Of a stretch of DNA of 32,853 nt, positions 7,986-17,188 are shown in pieces. The translations under genes were made by a program, and so were the position numbers. The stretch lies in the NCBI GenBank assembly GCA_964400885.1, contig CAYNWH010000010.1, positions 1 through 32,853 of the forward strand, given 5' to 3'. Source of the stretch: CAYNWH01 sp964400885 (GTDB lineage: Bacteria; Patescibacteriota; Patescibacteriia; CAIXNZ01). How positions within the stretch are numbered: position 1 is the stretch's first letter; every line of letters begins with the position of its first letter. The notes beneath the pieces are model-generated. The model saw only the letters and a list, made by a program, of their open reading frames with translations. It was not told where the DNA came from and ran no database searches.

Positions 7986-8651
7986 ATGGAAAAACCACGA
8001 ATTTTAGTTTTTGCTTCAGGTGATGCCGAAGGTGGCGGTTCAGGTTTTCAGGAGTTGGTAGAAAATTCCCAGACTGGAATTTTGCCGGCGGACATCGTGG
8101 CTGTGGTTTCTCACCACGAACACGGTGGCGTGAGAAAAAAAGCGGACAAGCTCGGGATCCCTTTTGAATTTTGGCCGGGTCCGTTTACGGCTGAAGGTTA
8201 CCAAAAGATCTGGTCCAAGTATGGCCAGCCCTGGGTATCCTTGTCCGGCTGGATCAAGCAAGTTCATGGCTTGCCAGTCTGGGCAGCTTTTAACATCCAC
8301 CCAGCACCTTTGCCCGAATATGGCGGCCATGGCTGGTATGGTCATACTGTTCATGAACGGGTCATGGAAGCATTCAAGGCAGGCAAGATCTCAGCCTCGG
8401 CTGTCTGCACGCACTTCGTGAGTGAGAAGTTCGATGAAGGGCCGCTTTTCTTCCGTTATCCGGTTCTGATTCGGCCGGATGATGATGCTGACAGCTTGGG
8501 CAAAAGAGTTAATAAGATCGAGCACGGCTGGCAGTCCTTTATCACGGGCTTGGTTGTGACCAAGCAGATTCGGTTCCAGGAAGGAGCTGTACTGGTCCCG
8601 CCCTGGTACAAGGCCATGCCTTTCTGTCCGAAAAATTGCCAGGCCTGCTAA
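7986..8651 (+). CDS. purN: PurN-like phosphoribosylglycinamide formyltransferase
   Basis: Expected to transfer a formyl group from 10-formyl-THF to GAR in purine synthesis, in the cytoplasm. 221 residues with the formyltransferase fold: a GSGF-type phosphate loop (residues 18-21), NIHPAPLPEYGG with catalytic N103 and H105, and FDEGPLFF with D150, corresponding to the Asn-His-Asp triad. It diverges from standard PurN: the loop before the triad is GWIKQVHGLP, and the C terminus adds three Cys (CPKNCQAC), which could bind metal. The SD AAAGGAG sits 6-7 nt before the ATG. The gene is visibly GC-richer than its AT-rich neighbours. Another formyltransferase specificity is possible, but the PurL-PurM gene nearby supports a purine role. 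Confidence 0.82.
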   Translation: MEKPRILVFASGDAEGGGSGFQELVENSQTGILPADIVAVVSHHEHGGVRKKADKLGIPFEFWPGPFTAEGYQKIWSKYGQPWVSLSGWIKQVHGLPVWAAFNIHPAPLPEYGGHGWYGHTVHERVMEAFKAGKISASAVCTHFVSEKFDEGPLFFRYPVLIRPDDDADSLGKRVNKIEHGWQSFITGLVVTKQIRFQEGAVLVPPWYKAMPFCPKNCQAC

Positions 8652-8670
8652 AAATTGTAAAAAAGAAAAA

Positions 8671-8701
8671 GCCCCGCCCAGGTCATTTGACCGGGTGGGG
8701 C
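8671..8701. terminator. bidirectional terminator between purN-like and HAD genes
   Basis: GC-rich stem GCCCC.GCCC..GGTCA / TGACC.GGGT.GGGGC with a bulged A at 8680 and a TT loop. A-run on the left (8660-8670) and TTCTTTATT on the right serve both convergent genes. Confidence 0.85.
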
Positions 8702-8708
8702 TTCTTTA

Positions 8709-9695
8709 TTAGGTTAGGCATTTAAAAAATTCTGGCCAAATCAGTCTCCAGTCAAAGAAAACAAAATTGCCTTGTTCTGCCAAGACGTTTCCTTGATCAG
8801 GATCATGGTTTGGGTTGAAGTGGCCAAACCGTATGCCTGCTTTTTGGGCGAGACAGCCATCTTTATTAATGTCATCGCCAAAGTAGGTCGTTCTGGCTTT
8901 GGCCACGGTTTTAAATTTTCGGAATTGACTGTCCGACAGCACAATATTTTGGCTGTGCAGCCATTGCTGATAAAGCATGTCCACCAGGACTGGATTGGGC
9001 TTGACTGCTTGTAGATAGTCAATCCCTGGCGCGCCGCGCAGGTCGTCGTCAGTCAGGAGTAGGCTTGGACATTTGATTTCCCAGAAGCCGAATGTCCGTT
9101 GAATGAAGACCTCATGTCCGGAAGAAATAATGCCAGGAACAATGGTGATTCCTGTTTTGCTGCCGTATTCCTGCAGCCTGCAGTAGAAGTGCCAAAATCC
9201 AGGGCAGGGGGTTGGGTAATGTGGCCCGATTTTATCGAGCAAATCATCCAATTTGGCGCGGACGAGAAATTCAGTCATGGTTTGTTCTGGGTTTTTATCA
9301 TCCCAAACCCAGGGAAAGCCCTTGCCTGGAGGCACGCAGGCTGCTAGTCTGACATGCATCAGCTCACCCAAGTACCTGTCGTTGAATGATTTTTTGGCTT
9401 GGGCAATCAGCCTTTGGCGCCCGCCTTTTGAATCTTTTTCTTCCCGCTCCAGGATTGCCCGAATCAGTTCTCCTGGGGCTCGGTTTTGCAACCCACCAAC
9501 TGCATCCAATAATTCGGAGATTATCCGGACATCCCAAATTGTGTTTAGGGCTTGTCGGTAAGCCTCTGCCACGATGTTGTCTTCTTCGTTGGGAACGTGC
9601 AGGAAAGTGTGGGCAATGGTGCCGTCAAAGTCAAAGAACCAGAATACGATTTGCTTAAGCAATTCTAGAAATTGCCGAAATTCTGCTTGAGTCAT
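8709..9695 (-). CDS. HAD-superfamily hydrolase
   Basis: 328 residues. HAD motif I FDFDGT gives nucleophile D22 and acid D24. Motif II is in the GIISSGHEVF segment, motif III Lys is in AVKPNPVLV, and motif IV is FGDDINKDG. A helical cap lies between motifs I and II (about 35-170). It probably dephosphorylates a small molecule; the substrate cannot be read from the sequence. Length is above average for the phosphatase subfamilies because of the large cap. Strong SD AAAGGAGG before the ATG; visibly GC-richer than neighbours, like purN. Confidence 0.85.
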   Translation of the reverse strand: MTQAEFRQFLELLKQIVFWFFDFDGTIAHTFLHVPNEEDNIVAEAYRQALNTIWDVRIISELLDAVGGLQNRAPGELIRAILEREEKDSKGGRQRLIAQAKKSFNDRYLGELMHVRLAACVPPGKGFPWVWDDKNPEQTMTEFLVRAKLDDLLDKIGPHYPTPCPGFWHFYCRLQEYGSKTGITIVPGIISSGHEVFIQRTFGFWEIKCPSLLLTDDDLRGAPGIDYLQAVKPNPVLVDMLYQQWLHSQNIVLSDSQFRKFKTVAKARTTYFGDDINKDGCLAQKAGIRFGHFNPNHDPDQGNVLAEQGNFVFFDWRLIWPEFFKCLT

Positions 9696-9767
9696 GGTTT
9701 CCTCCTTTTTCAGACTAGTTGTTTGTCCTTTATGCTTAAATTTTGGAAAGACCTATTTCTATTTATT

Positions 9768-9796
9768 ATATAACTATACTGATTTTAATAAGTCAA
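9768..9796 (-). promoter_or_regulatory. weak candidate promoter of the HAD gene
   Basis: Minus strand TTGACT (9791-9796), 17 bp, TTATAT (9768-9773); an overlapping TATAAT-like string gives alternative registers. Leader about 65 nt ending in the SD. Confidence 0.35.
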
Positions 9797-9810
9797 ATGA
9801 ATTTAGCTTA

Positions 9811-9838
9811 TTGAAAAATTTAGTATTTATGCTAAGCT
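9811..9838 (+). promoter_or_regulatory. promoter of the P-loop protein-purLM transcript
   Basis: TTGAAA (9811-9816), 16 bp, TAAGCT (9833-9838) with extended -10 TGC. The predicted start is about 9845, only three bases before the ATG at 9848, so the GGAG at 9839-9842 would not be in the mRNA and the transcript would be essentially leaderless. Confidence 0.55.
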
Positions 9839-9847
9839 GGAGATAAT

Positions 9848-10378
9848 ATGAATAACTGGTATGTGGTTACTGGAGCGCCTTGCTCTGGCAAAACAACTTT
9901 AATTAAATTATTGCAGGAAAAAGGCTATCAGGTTGTACCTGAATTAGCCAGGGTTTATATTGACGAGCAGCTAGCTAAAGGAATTACCCCGGAAGAATTA
10001 AGGAAAGATGAAGTAGCTTTTCAGCGAAAAATTTTGCAGTTTAAGGTTGAACATGAAAAGACATTAAATCCCGAAGCAGTTATTTTTTTTGACCGGGGCA
10101 TTCCAGACAGCCAGGCTTATTATAAATTATGCGGCTTGGAAAAAGACCCGGTTTTAGATAAAGCAGTGAAAAATTCAAATTACAAGAAAGTTTTTTTACT
10201 GGAATATTTTCCCTGGCAAAAAGATTATGCCAGAACAGAAACGCCAGAGGAACAAATTAAATTACATCAATTTTTAAAAGAAGCATATCAAAATTTAAAT
10301 CTCCCCCTTATTGAAGTGCCAGCCTTGCCCAAAGCAGAAAAGGCAAAGCGATTGAATTATATTTTAGATAATTTATAA
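9848..10378 (+). CDS. AAA_28-type P-loop ATPase/kinase-like protein
   Basis: 176 residues. Walker A GAPCSGKT (residues 9-16) at the N terminus, then PELARVYID, and IFFDRGIPDSQAYY (about 79-92), which matches the Walker B/Arg pattern of the NadR/Ttd14-like AAA_28 family. A LID-like ARTETPEEQ follows near 132. The family contains nucleoside- or nucleotide-type kinases and binding proteins; the substrate is unknown here. It is first in a transcript with purL-purM, 19 bp apart, which hints at nucleotide metabolism but does not prove it. Confidence 0.8.
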   Translation: MNNWYVVTGAPCSGKTTLIKLLQEKGYQVVPELARVYIDEQLAKGITPEELRKDEVAFQRKILQFKVEHEKTLNPEAVIFFDRGIPDSQAYYKLCGLEKDPVLDKAVKNSNYKKVFLLEYFPWQKDYARTETPEEQIKLHQFLKEAYQNLNLPLIEVPALPKAEKAKRLNYILDNL

Positions 10379-10397
10379 CAATTAGATAAAGTAAGGT

Positions 10398-13300
10398 ATG
10401 TATCATTTATACGGTCAGGGGGATAAAAAAACCGAATATTGTTTTAATATTGAAACAACCAGGCCTTTAAGCGATCAGGAATTGAATATTTTAAAGCAGC
10501 TGCTGGCCGATGGCTTTATTTTAGATTCAGTTAGAGAGCACTCGGTTTATAAGGCTGATGACTCTGTAATAGAATTAGGCCCGCGTTTAAATTTTGCGAC
10601 TGCATTTTCTACTAATGCTGTCGCAGTTTGTCGGGCCTGCGGTTTAGATAGTATTACTAGAATTGAAAGATCAAGACGTTATCGATTGCCTGAGAATATT
10701 GAGGCTGATAAATTTATCAAAGAAAACCATGATCGCATGACTGAAACTCTTTATCAGCAGCAGTTAATTAGTTTTGAAACAGGTTTAATCCCAGAACCTG
10801 TTTTTATTGTGCCTTTAATCGAACAGGGCCTTGAGGCTTTGCAAAAAATTAACCAGCAGATGGGCTTGGGCATGGATGATTGGGATCTGAAATATTATTA
10901 TGATTTATTTGTAAATAAAATCGGTCGCAATCCGACTAATGTTGAATGCTTTCAATTAGGCCAGGCTAACAGCGAACATTCGCGCCATTGGTTTTTTAAA
11001 GGTAAATTAATAATTGATGGTAAGGAAATGCCGCAAAATTTAATGGAATTAGTATCCGCGCCTTTAAAAGCTAATAAGAAAAACAGCGAAATTGCTTTTA
11101 AAGATAATTCCAGCGCCATTACAGGTTTTCAAATTGAAACTATTTTACCAGAAAAACCGGGCCAACTTTCCAAATTCAAAAAAGAAGATTTGACATATCA
11201 TCTTATTTTTACGGCTGAGACTCATAATTTCCCCAGCGGCGTTGCGCCTTTCCCGGGTGCAGAAACAGGCGGTGGCGGCCGGATTCGTGATGTTAATGCC
11301 ACTGGCCGTGGTTCTTTAGTCGTGGCGGGCACAGCTGGTTATTGCGTGGGCAATTTGCAAATCCCTGGCTATGATTTAGCTTGGGAAGAAAAAGCTTTTG
11401 TTTATCCTGATAACTTGGCAGCGCCTTTAAAAATTGAAATTCAGGCCAGCAATGGCGCTTCAGATTATGGCAATAAGTTTGGCGAACCTTTAATCCAGGG
11501 GTTTACCCGCTCTTTTGGTTTGCTGTTGCCTAATGGTGAACGGCGAGAATGGTTAAAACCAATTATGTTTTCTGGCGGCGTAGGCCAGATTGATGCTCGT
11601 CACACAGAAAAACACAAGCCGGTAGCAGGTATGCTGATTGTGCAGATCGGCGGGCCAGCTTATCGCATTGGCATGGGCGGCGGGTCAGCTTCCAGTATGA
11701 TTCAGGGTGAAAATGTAGCTGAATTGGATTTTAATGCCGTACAAAGAGGTGATGCGGAAATGGAACAAAAAATGAATCGCGTTATTAGGGCTTGTGTAGA
11801 AATGGGAGATGACAGCCCGATTATTGCGATTCATGATCAGGGAGCTGGCGGACCTTGCAATGTTTTAACAGAATTGGTTGAGCCTGTCGGCGGGAAAATT
11901 GAAATCAGAAAAATAAGATTAGGCGATAAAACTTTATCTGTGTTAGAAATTTGGGGTGCAGAATATCAGGAACGTGATGCTTTGTTAATCAAACCAGACA
12001 GGATAAATCAATTTGCTGAAATTTGCCAAAGAGAAAGAGCTGATTATGAAATTTTAGGCGAAATAACAGGCGATGGAAAAATTGTTGTCTATGATGAACA
12101 AGATGATTCTAAGCCAGTTAATTTAGAGCTGGAGAAAATTTTAGGCAAAATGCCGCAAAAAACTTTTACTGATCAGCATTTAGATTTAAATTTAAACCCT
12201 TTGCAAATTCCTAAAAAGTTATCGTTTGAAGATGCGCTTAATAATGTTTTACGTTTGCTTTCAGTCGGGTCTAAAGGATTTTTAGTGCATAAAGTTGACC
12301 GCAGCGTAACTGGTTTAATTGCTCAGCAGCAATGCGCTGGTCCTTTACAATTAACTGTCTCAGATGTTTCTGTGATTAGCCAAGGCCATTTTCCTACAAC
12401 AGGCGCGGCCATTGCGATTGGCGAACAGCCCAATAAAATTATGATTGACCCTAAAATTGGCGCCAGATTAAGCGTGGCCGAAGCTTTAACTAATATTGTT
12501 TGGGCAAAAATCAGTGATTTGGAAGATATAAAATGTTCAGGCAATTGGATGTGGGCAGCTAAATTGCCAGGTGAAGGCGCCAATTTATATGATGCGGCTA
12601 AGGCTATGAGTGAAATTATGATTGATTTAGGCATTGCCATTGATGGCGGTAAAGATAGTCTTTCTATGGCTGCTAAAGTTGGCAAGGAAATTGTTAAATC
12701 CCCCAGCCAATTAGTAGTTTCTGCTTATGCGCCGGTGCCTGATATTAATAAAATTATTACCCCTGATATTAAAATGCCGGGCCAAAGCAGTCTTTGGCTG
12801 ATTGATTTAGGCCAAGGCCACCATCGCTTAGGCGGTTCGGCTTTAGCGCAAACTTTAAAACAAATTGGCAACCAATCGCCTGATGTTAATAATCCAGAAA
12901 TTTTAAGACAAGCTTTTTATGCTATCCAGGAGATGATCGATGAGGAAATAATTTTAGCTGGTCATGACCGTTCTGATGGCGGGTTAATTACGACTCTTCT
13001 AGAAATGGCTTTTTCCGGCAATTGCGGTTTAGAAATAGATTTTGATTGGGAAGGCGTTTCAGATTTAGAATATTATTTCAATGAAGAACTAGGTTTAGTC
13101 GTTGAAGTTAATCCGGAAAAAGAAGAAAGATTTAAAGAAATAATTGAAAAATATAATTTAGTTAATTTAACGCATGGGCTGGGCAGAACAATTGAACACC
13201 CGCAAATTATCATTATCTATAATCAGCAGGTGATTTTAGATGAAGATATGAGAGATTTGCGCCAGACTTGGCAGGAAACCAGTTTTCAACTGGAAAAATT

Positions 13301-15356
13301 GCAAACTAATGTTCAATGCGCGCAACAGGAAAAAATAAATATTTATGATCAGCAGACGCCTGAATATAAATTAACTTTTACTCCGCAAAATACTGCTTTG
13401 GAAATTTTAAATTCAAACAATAAACCTAAAGTAGCAATTATTCGCGAAGAAGGCAGTAATGGCGATCGGGAAATGACCAGTGCTTTTTATTTGGCTGGCT
13501 TTGAAGTTTGGGATGTGACCATGACAGATTTATTAGCAGGCCGGGCTGATTTAGCTGGTTTTAGAGGCGTGGTTTTTGTGGGCGGATTTTCTTATGCTGA
13601 TACTTTAGGTTCAGCCAAAGGCTGGGCCAGTACTATACGTTTTTCTGATAAATTGAAAAAGATGTTTGCTGATTTTTATAATCGGCCAGATACTTTTTCT
13701 TTGGGCGTTTGTAATGGCTGCCAGTTAATGGGTCTTTTAGGCTGGGTGCCCTGGGTCGGGATTAGTGATGAAAAACAGCCGCGTTTTGTCAGAAATTATT
13801 CTGAACGTTTTGAATCGCGCTGGATAACTTTAAAAGTTCAGGACAGCCCAGCAATGATGCTAAAAGGCATGGCTGGCTCTGTTTTAGGCGCTTGGGTAGC
13901 TCATGGCGAAGGCAGATTGCATTTTCCTGACAAAACAATATTAGACGAAGTTAAAAATCAAAATTTGATAGCTTTGAATTTTGTTGATGACCAAGGCCAG
14001 AAAACAGAAAAATATCCGTTTAATCCTAATGGTTCTCCCGAAGGCATTACGGGCTTGTGTTCGCCTGACGGCCGGCATTTAGCGATGATGCCTCACCCTG
14101 AAAGATCATTTTTAAAATGGCAATTTCCTTGGCTACCTAAAGAATGGCAGGATTTGTCAGCTTCACCTTGGCTGCAAATGTTTCAAAACGCTTATAAATG
14201 GTGTCAGGCCAATAAACCAGAAAAAAGTATTAGTAATAAGCGGGATAATAATTCTACTATGACATATGCCCAAGCTGGCATTAATTATGGAGCAATGGAT
14301 CCTTTTAAAATCGCGGCGCAAACAGCCAGCAAGCAAACAGCGAAAAATATTTCTCGCTTTAATTTAAAAGAAGTCAGCGCCAGCCGAGGTGAAAGCGCAT
14401 ATTTGATAGAAGCTGATGATTGTTATTATGCTCATGTGGAAGAAGGTTTGGGCACAAAAAATATTGTGGCTGAAGCCATGCAAAAATTAACCGGCCAGTT
14501 GCATTTTGATAAAATAGCCCAATGCGGAGTTGCCATGATTGTTAATGACATGATCACTTTGGGAGCGTTGCCGATTTCTTTGGAAATGCATTTAGCCGTA
14601 GGTGATTCTGATTGGTTTAATGATAAAGCGCGGGCTCAAAATTTAATAGAAGGCTGGAAACGCGCCTGTAATTTATCACGCTGTGCCTGGGGCGGCGGTG
14701 AAACGCCGACTTTAAAAGATATTGTTAATCCGGAAACAATTTTATTAAGCGGTTCAGCTTTTGGCCAAATTAAACCTAAAGATAAAATTATTAAGGGTAA
14801 TATCCAAGATGGTGATGTTATTATCATTTTTAAAAGTTCAGGCATCCATGCCAATGGTTTGACTTTGGCCAGGAAAATAGCTGATAAATTACCAGATGGC
14901 TATTTAACTCCGGTAGACGAAGGCGGTTTAACTTTTGGTGAAGCGATTCTAGCGCCAACTATTATTTACGTGCCGATTATTGAGGATTGCCAAAAAGCTG
15001 GCATTGATATTCATTATGCGGCTAATATTACTGGCCATGGTTGGCGCAAATTCATGAGAGCGAAGGAACCCTTTGTTTATGTTATTGAAAAAATTCCTAC
15101 GCCTCAGCCAGTTTTTGACTTTATGCAAAAGCATGGGCCGATAAGTGATGCGGAAGCTTATAGTAATTTTAATATGGGAGCTGGTTTTGCACTTTATGTC
15201 TCAGGAAAAGATGCTGATAAAGTTTTAAGCATTGCGGAAAAAAATAATTTGATTGCTATTAAAGCCGGCTATATCAAGAAGCAAGATAATGAGAAAAAAG
15301 TTATCATTAAGCCTAAAAATTTGGAATTTTCCGGCGAGTCATTGAATATAAGATAA
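10398..15356 (+). CDS. purL-purM: phosphoribosylformylglycinamidine synthase fused to AIR synthase (PurL-PurM)
   Basis: A single uninterrupted frame of 1652 residues carrying two consecutive steps of purine synthesis: FGAR + Gln to FGAM, then FGAM to AIR. Residues about 1-1280 are a large-type PurL: PurS-like N terminus (about 1-90), linker, synthetase halves with SEHSRHWFF (from 192), HNFPSGVAPFPGAETGGGGRIRD, and DRSDGG. The class I glutaminase begins near 1010, with catalytic C1105 (GVCNGCQ), H1233 and E1235 (PHPER). Residues 1288-1652 are a divergent PurM-type domain: MTYAQAGINYG, EEGLGTK where classic PurM has DGVGTK, VNDMITLGA, GGGETPTL for GGET, and GITGHGW-like NITGHGW. The ATG at 14259 that would start a separate purM is in frame with no stop and no SD before it. 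Fusion of these two steps is unusual. Confidence 0.93.
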   Translation: MYHLYGQGDKKTEYCFNIETTRPLSDQELNILKQLLADGFILDSVREHSVYKADDSVIELGPRLNFATAFSTNAVAVCRACGLDSITRIERSRRYRLPENIEADKFIKENHDRMTETLYQQQLISFETGLIPEPVFIVPLIEQGLEALQKINQQMGLGMDDWDLKYYYDLFVNKIGRNPTNVECFQLGQANSEHSRHWFFKGKLIIDGKEMPQNLMELVSAPLKANKKNSEIAFKDNSSAITGFQIETILPEKPGQLSKFKKEDLTYHLIFTAETHNFPSGVAPFPGAETGGGGRIRDVNATGRGSLVVAGTAGYCVGNLQIPGYDLAWEEKAFVYPDNLAAPLKIEIQASNGASDYGNKFGEPLIQGFTRSFGLLLPNGERREWLKPIMFSGGVGQIDARHTEKHKPVAGMLIVQIGGPAYRIGMGGGSASSMIQGENVAELDFNAVQRGDAEMEQKMNRVIRACVEMGDDSPIIAIHDQGAGGPCNVLTELVEPVGGKIEIRKIRLGDKTLSVLEIWGAEYQERDALLIKPDRINQFAEICQRERADYEILGEITGDGKIVVYDEQDDSKPVNLELEKILGKMPQKTFTDQHLDLNLNPLQIPKKLSFEDALNNVLRLLSVGSKGFLVHKVDRSVTGLIAQQQCAGPLQLTVSDVSVISQGHFPTTGAAIAIGEQPNKIMIDPKIGARLSVAEALTNIVWAKISDLEDIKCSGNWMWAAKLPGEGANLYDAAKAMSEIMIDLGIAIDGGKDSLSMAAKVGKEIVKSPSQLVVSAYAPVPDINKIITPDIKMPGQSSLWLIDLGQGHHRLGGSALAQTLKQIGNQSPDVNNPEILRQAFYAIQEMIDEEIILAGHDRSDGGLITTLLEMAFSGNCGLEIDFDWEGVSDLEYYFNEELGLVVEVNPEKEERFKEIIEKYNLVNLTHGLGRTIEHPQIIIIYNQQVILDEDMRDLRQTWQETSFQLEKLQTNVQCAQQEKINIYDQQTPEYKLTFTPQNTALEILNSNNKPKVAIIREEGSNGDREMTSAFYLAGFEVWDVTMTDLLAGRADLAGFRGVVFVGGFSYADTLGSAKGWASTIRFSDKLKKMFADFYNRPDTFSLGVCNGCQLMGLLGWVPWVGISDEKQPRFVRNYSERFESRWITLKVQDSPAMMLKGMAGSVLGAWVAHGEGRLHFPDKTILDEVKNQNLIALNFVDDQGQKTEKYPFNPNGSPEGITGLCSPDGRHLAMMPHPERSFLKWQFPWLPKEWQDLSASPWLQMFQNAYKWCQANKPEKSISNKRDNNSTMTYAQAGINYGAMDPFKIAAQTASKQTAKNISRFNLKEVSASRGESAYLIEADDCYYAHVEEGLGTKNIVAEAMQKLTGQLHFDKIAQCGVAMIVNDMITLGALPISLEMHLAVGDSDWFNDKARAQNLIEGWKRACNLSRCAWGGGETPTLKDIVNPETILLSGSAFGQIKPKDKIIKGNIQDGDVIIIFKSSGIHANGLTLARKIADKLPDGYLTPVDEGGLTFGEAILAPTIIYVPIIEDCQKAGIDIHYAANITGHGWRKFMRAKEPFVYVIEKIPTPQPVFDFMQKHGPISDAEAYSNFNMGAGFALYVSGKDADKVLSIAEKNNLIAIKAGYIKKQDNEKKVIIKPKNLEFSGESLNIR

Positions 15357-15377
15357 ATTATGATCTATTAAGATAAT

Positions 15378-15408
15378 AAAAAATAGCGGAAAATTTCCGC
15401 TATTTTTT
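15378..15408. terminator. bidirectional terminator after purL-purM
   Basis: AAAAAATAGCGGAAA pairs with TTTCCGCTATTTTTTT around a single base; flanked by A-run and T-run, between convergent genes. Confidence 0.88.
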
Positions 15409-15416
15409 TATGTTTG

Positions 15417-16211
15417 TTATAGTTTAATTTTTTCTTCTTTTGCCATTAATGATAAAGTTTTTTCATAGCTGCCTTTACCCAAGAAAAGAGGGTAAAAAGT
15501 TTTATTACTATAAATATTTTTTTTGTTAGCCGAACCGATTAATTGTCCTTTTCTGATTAACTGTAATTCTTTTAATTGTTTGTTTTGTGTGAAATTTTTT
15601 GGCACATTATAGCTGCCAAAAAAGCGATAAAAATTTTTCATTTTAAAGATTTTCTTTTTGCCACTAATAAATCCAAGATTTCTCAAAATTATTTTAAGAT
15701 CAGTCAGGGCTTTTTTGTAATTTTTACCGCTTTTATTCGGTCCATAATCAAAAGTGACTCCTGGTTTAGCAGATCTGATTAGCTCGCCGCTGCCAAATAA
15801 TTTTTTACTAAAAAGAGCCACATTTTTTATGGGAATTAATTTTAAGAATTGTTTCATTTTATTGTCTAATTTGGTTATGCCAATTATTTTACCGAGATCA
15901 GAATTTGTGGCATGAACATCAATAACCAAATCAAAACTTTTTAATATTTTATTTAATTCGCAAGCTAATTTTTCTTCAAAATTACCTTTCTTTCGGCCAG
16001 GAAAACAACGGTTGAGATCTTTTTTAATAAATCTTTTTTTCTTGGCTAGAGCTTTAGGATTGGCAATTATAAAAGTCAAACTACCTTTTTTTAGTTTTAT
16101 TTTTTTGAGTTCTCTAATGACTTTTTGGCCCATTATTTCGTCACCATGAACACAGCCAACAATGGCAATCTTAGGCGAGCCTTTACCAATTGTTTTTATT
16201 TTATAATTCAT
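15417..16211 (-). CDS. succinylglutamate desuccinylase/aspartoacylase-family zinc hydrolase
   Basis: 264 residues. Zinc ligands H22 and E25 (VHGDE), H100 (DVHAT), and the signature KDLNRCFPG (64-72) place it in the AstE/AspA branch of M14-like enzymes, which remove acyl groups from amino-acid derivatives. The substrate is unknown. It is very Lys-rich. The next gene upstream is the T-box-controlled carboxylate-amine ligase, which would make amide or peptide-like bonds, so a related pathway is possible but unproven. No SD; a TAAAAT (16218-16223) lies immediately before the ATG, so the mRNA may be leaderless. Confidence 0.85.
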   Translation of the reverse strand: MNYKIKTIGKGSPKIAIVGCVHGDEIMGQKVIRELKKIKLKKGSLTFIIANPKALAKKKRFIKKDLNRCFPGRKKGNFEEKLACELNKILKSFDLVIDVHATNSDLGKIIGITKLDNKMKQFLKLIPIKNVALFSKKLFGSGELIRSAKPGVTFDYGPNKSGKNYKKALTDLKIILRNLGFISGKKKIFKMKNFYRFFGSYNVPKNFTQNKQLKELQLIRKGQLIGSANKKNIYSNKTFYPLFLGKGSYEKTLSLMAKEEKIKL

Positions 16212-16247
16212 AAATTTATTTTAGCGTAAAAAGTAATTTTTAAAAAG

Positions 16248-16280
16248 AGAAGAGGAGCAGAGAATAATCCCTACTCCCCT
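16248..16280 (-). terminator. terminator of the carboxylate-amine ligase gene
   Basis: Minus strand GGGGAGTAGGGA-TTAT-TCTCTGCTCCTC, a 12-bp stem with three G-U pairs, followed by TTCTCTTTTT. Confidence 0.65.
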
Positions 16281-16285
16281 TAATT

Positions 16286-17047
16286 TTAAGCCTTTAAGGC
16301 TTGCTGGCACAGCTGATGGCATTTTTGGGCCCAACTGACGAGCTTATCCAGATCTCTGGTCGGTCCGAACATACGAAATTCAATTGTGCCGTGGACAGAA
16401 ATCCTGATCAGTGTCCAGCAGCTGCGCGGATCATGGTCGAACTTTCGCTCAATGGCTTTTTGATGGAAATCTGCCCAGTCTGCATAAGGTAAGGGTTGTG
16501 GTGCTGGGGCAACGATTTTGTAAATTTCCAGTCTTTGGCCCTGTGAACCATCTCCCAGCTGACAGAGTTCTTGCCAATGGGCAATTACCTGATTATAGAC
16601 TTTGAGCGCTGTTTCATGATCAGGCATGCCAATATGGATGTGCGTGCCAGTGACCCGGCAGGCGGCCAGCAAAACTTCTTGCGGCATGGTCTTGACTATT
16701 TGCTGATAACGTCCAGTCGGGTCAGGAAAAACATCCAAAGGCATGTCAATTGGCGCCACTTCGAGAAATAAGCGCTGAAAGCAGAGGGCTTTCTCTGCTG
16801 TTTTGATGTCCTCCTCGTTTTGCAAAAGTTGATTTTTCAAGTCGGCCAGCTGGCAGGGACCAACGCGGTCTTCCAATTGGCAGGCTGAAAGTTCATAGCC
16901 AAAACGTCCGTCTTTGGCTAAATGGGCAAGAACCAGCGGAGACAAAGGTTTAATTGCGCCATTGTTGGTTAAATAACATTCTCTTTCAACTCCAACCTGC
17001 CAAGCCCCTTCCTGACGAAAAGAAAAAAGCTTTAAAAACTCTTCCAT
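16286..17047 (-). CDS. compact GCS2-type carboxylate-amine ligase (YbdK/glutamate-cysteine ligase family)
   Basis: 253 residues, against about 370 for typical YbdK. Family motifs are GVERECYL (about 19-26, usual GVEEE), an LEDRVGPCQL segment, GTHIHIGMP (about 134-142), and RISVHGTIEFRMFGPTRD (about 214-231). Such enzymes join a carboxylate (often Glu gamma-carboxyl) to an amine using ATP. The exact substrates are not readable. SD AAAGGAGG before the ATG; it is GC-richer than its neighbours. A T-box leader 140 bp upstream on the same strand, plus a second promoter between them, shows amino-acid-responsive control. There is no GshB-like partner in the window. Confidence 0.8.
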   Translation of the reverse strand: MEEFLKLFSFRQEGAWQVGVERECYLTNNGAIKPLSPLVLAHLAKDGRFGYELSACQLEDRVGPCQLADLKNQLLQNEEDIKTAEKALCFQRLFLEVAPIDMPLDVFPDPTGRYQQIVKTMPQEVLLAACRVTGTHIHIGMPDHETALKVYNQVIAHWQELCQLGDGSQGQRLEIYKIVAPAPQPLPYADWADFHQKAIERKFDHDPRSCWTLIRISVHGTIEFRMFGPTRDLDKLVSWAQKCHQLCQQALKA

Positions 17048-17148
17048 GATTTTCCTCCTTTGTTTTTTGAATGTACTTTTTAGGTCCTTTTGACCTTAAG
17101 AGTTTTGTTTTTGTAAAAACAGTCATCTTAAAATCACAAGAATAATTA

Positions 17149-17177
17149 AATTTAAGCTATTTTTTTACTTTTGTCAA
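17149..17177 (-). promoter_or_regulatory. second promoter between the T-box terminator and the ligase gene
   Basis: Minus strand TTGACA (17172-17177), 17 bp, TAAATT (17149-17154). If active, it would give basal, T-box-independent expression. Confidence 0.5.
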
Positions 17178-17188
17178 TCAAAACAAAA

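Noticed and set aside
8040..9658. several 80-104 residue antisense frames over purN-like and HAD genes
   Set aside because: GC-richer genes leave long antisense frames; none has an SD or family motif, while the sense frames do.
12323..12685. 120-residue minus-strand frame inside purL
   Set aside because: Antisense shadow of a conserved PurL region with perfect family motifs on the plus strand.
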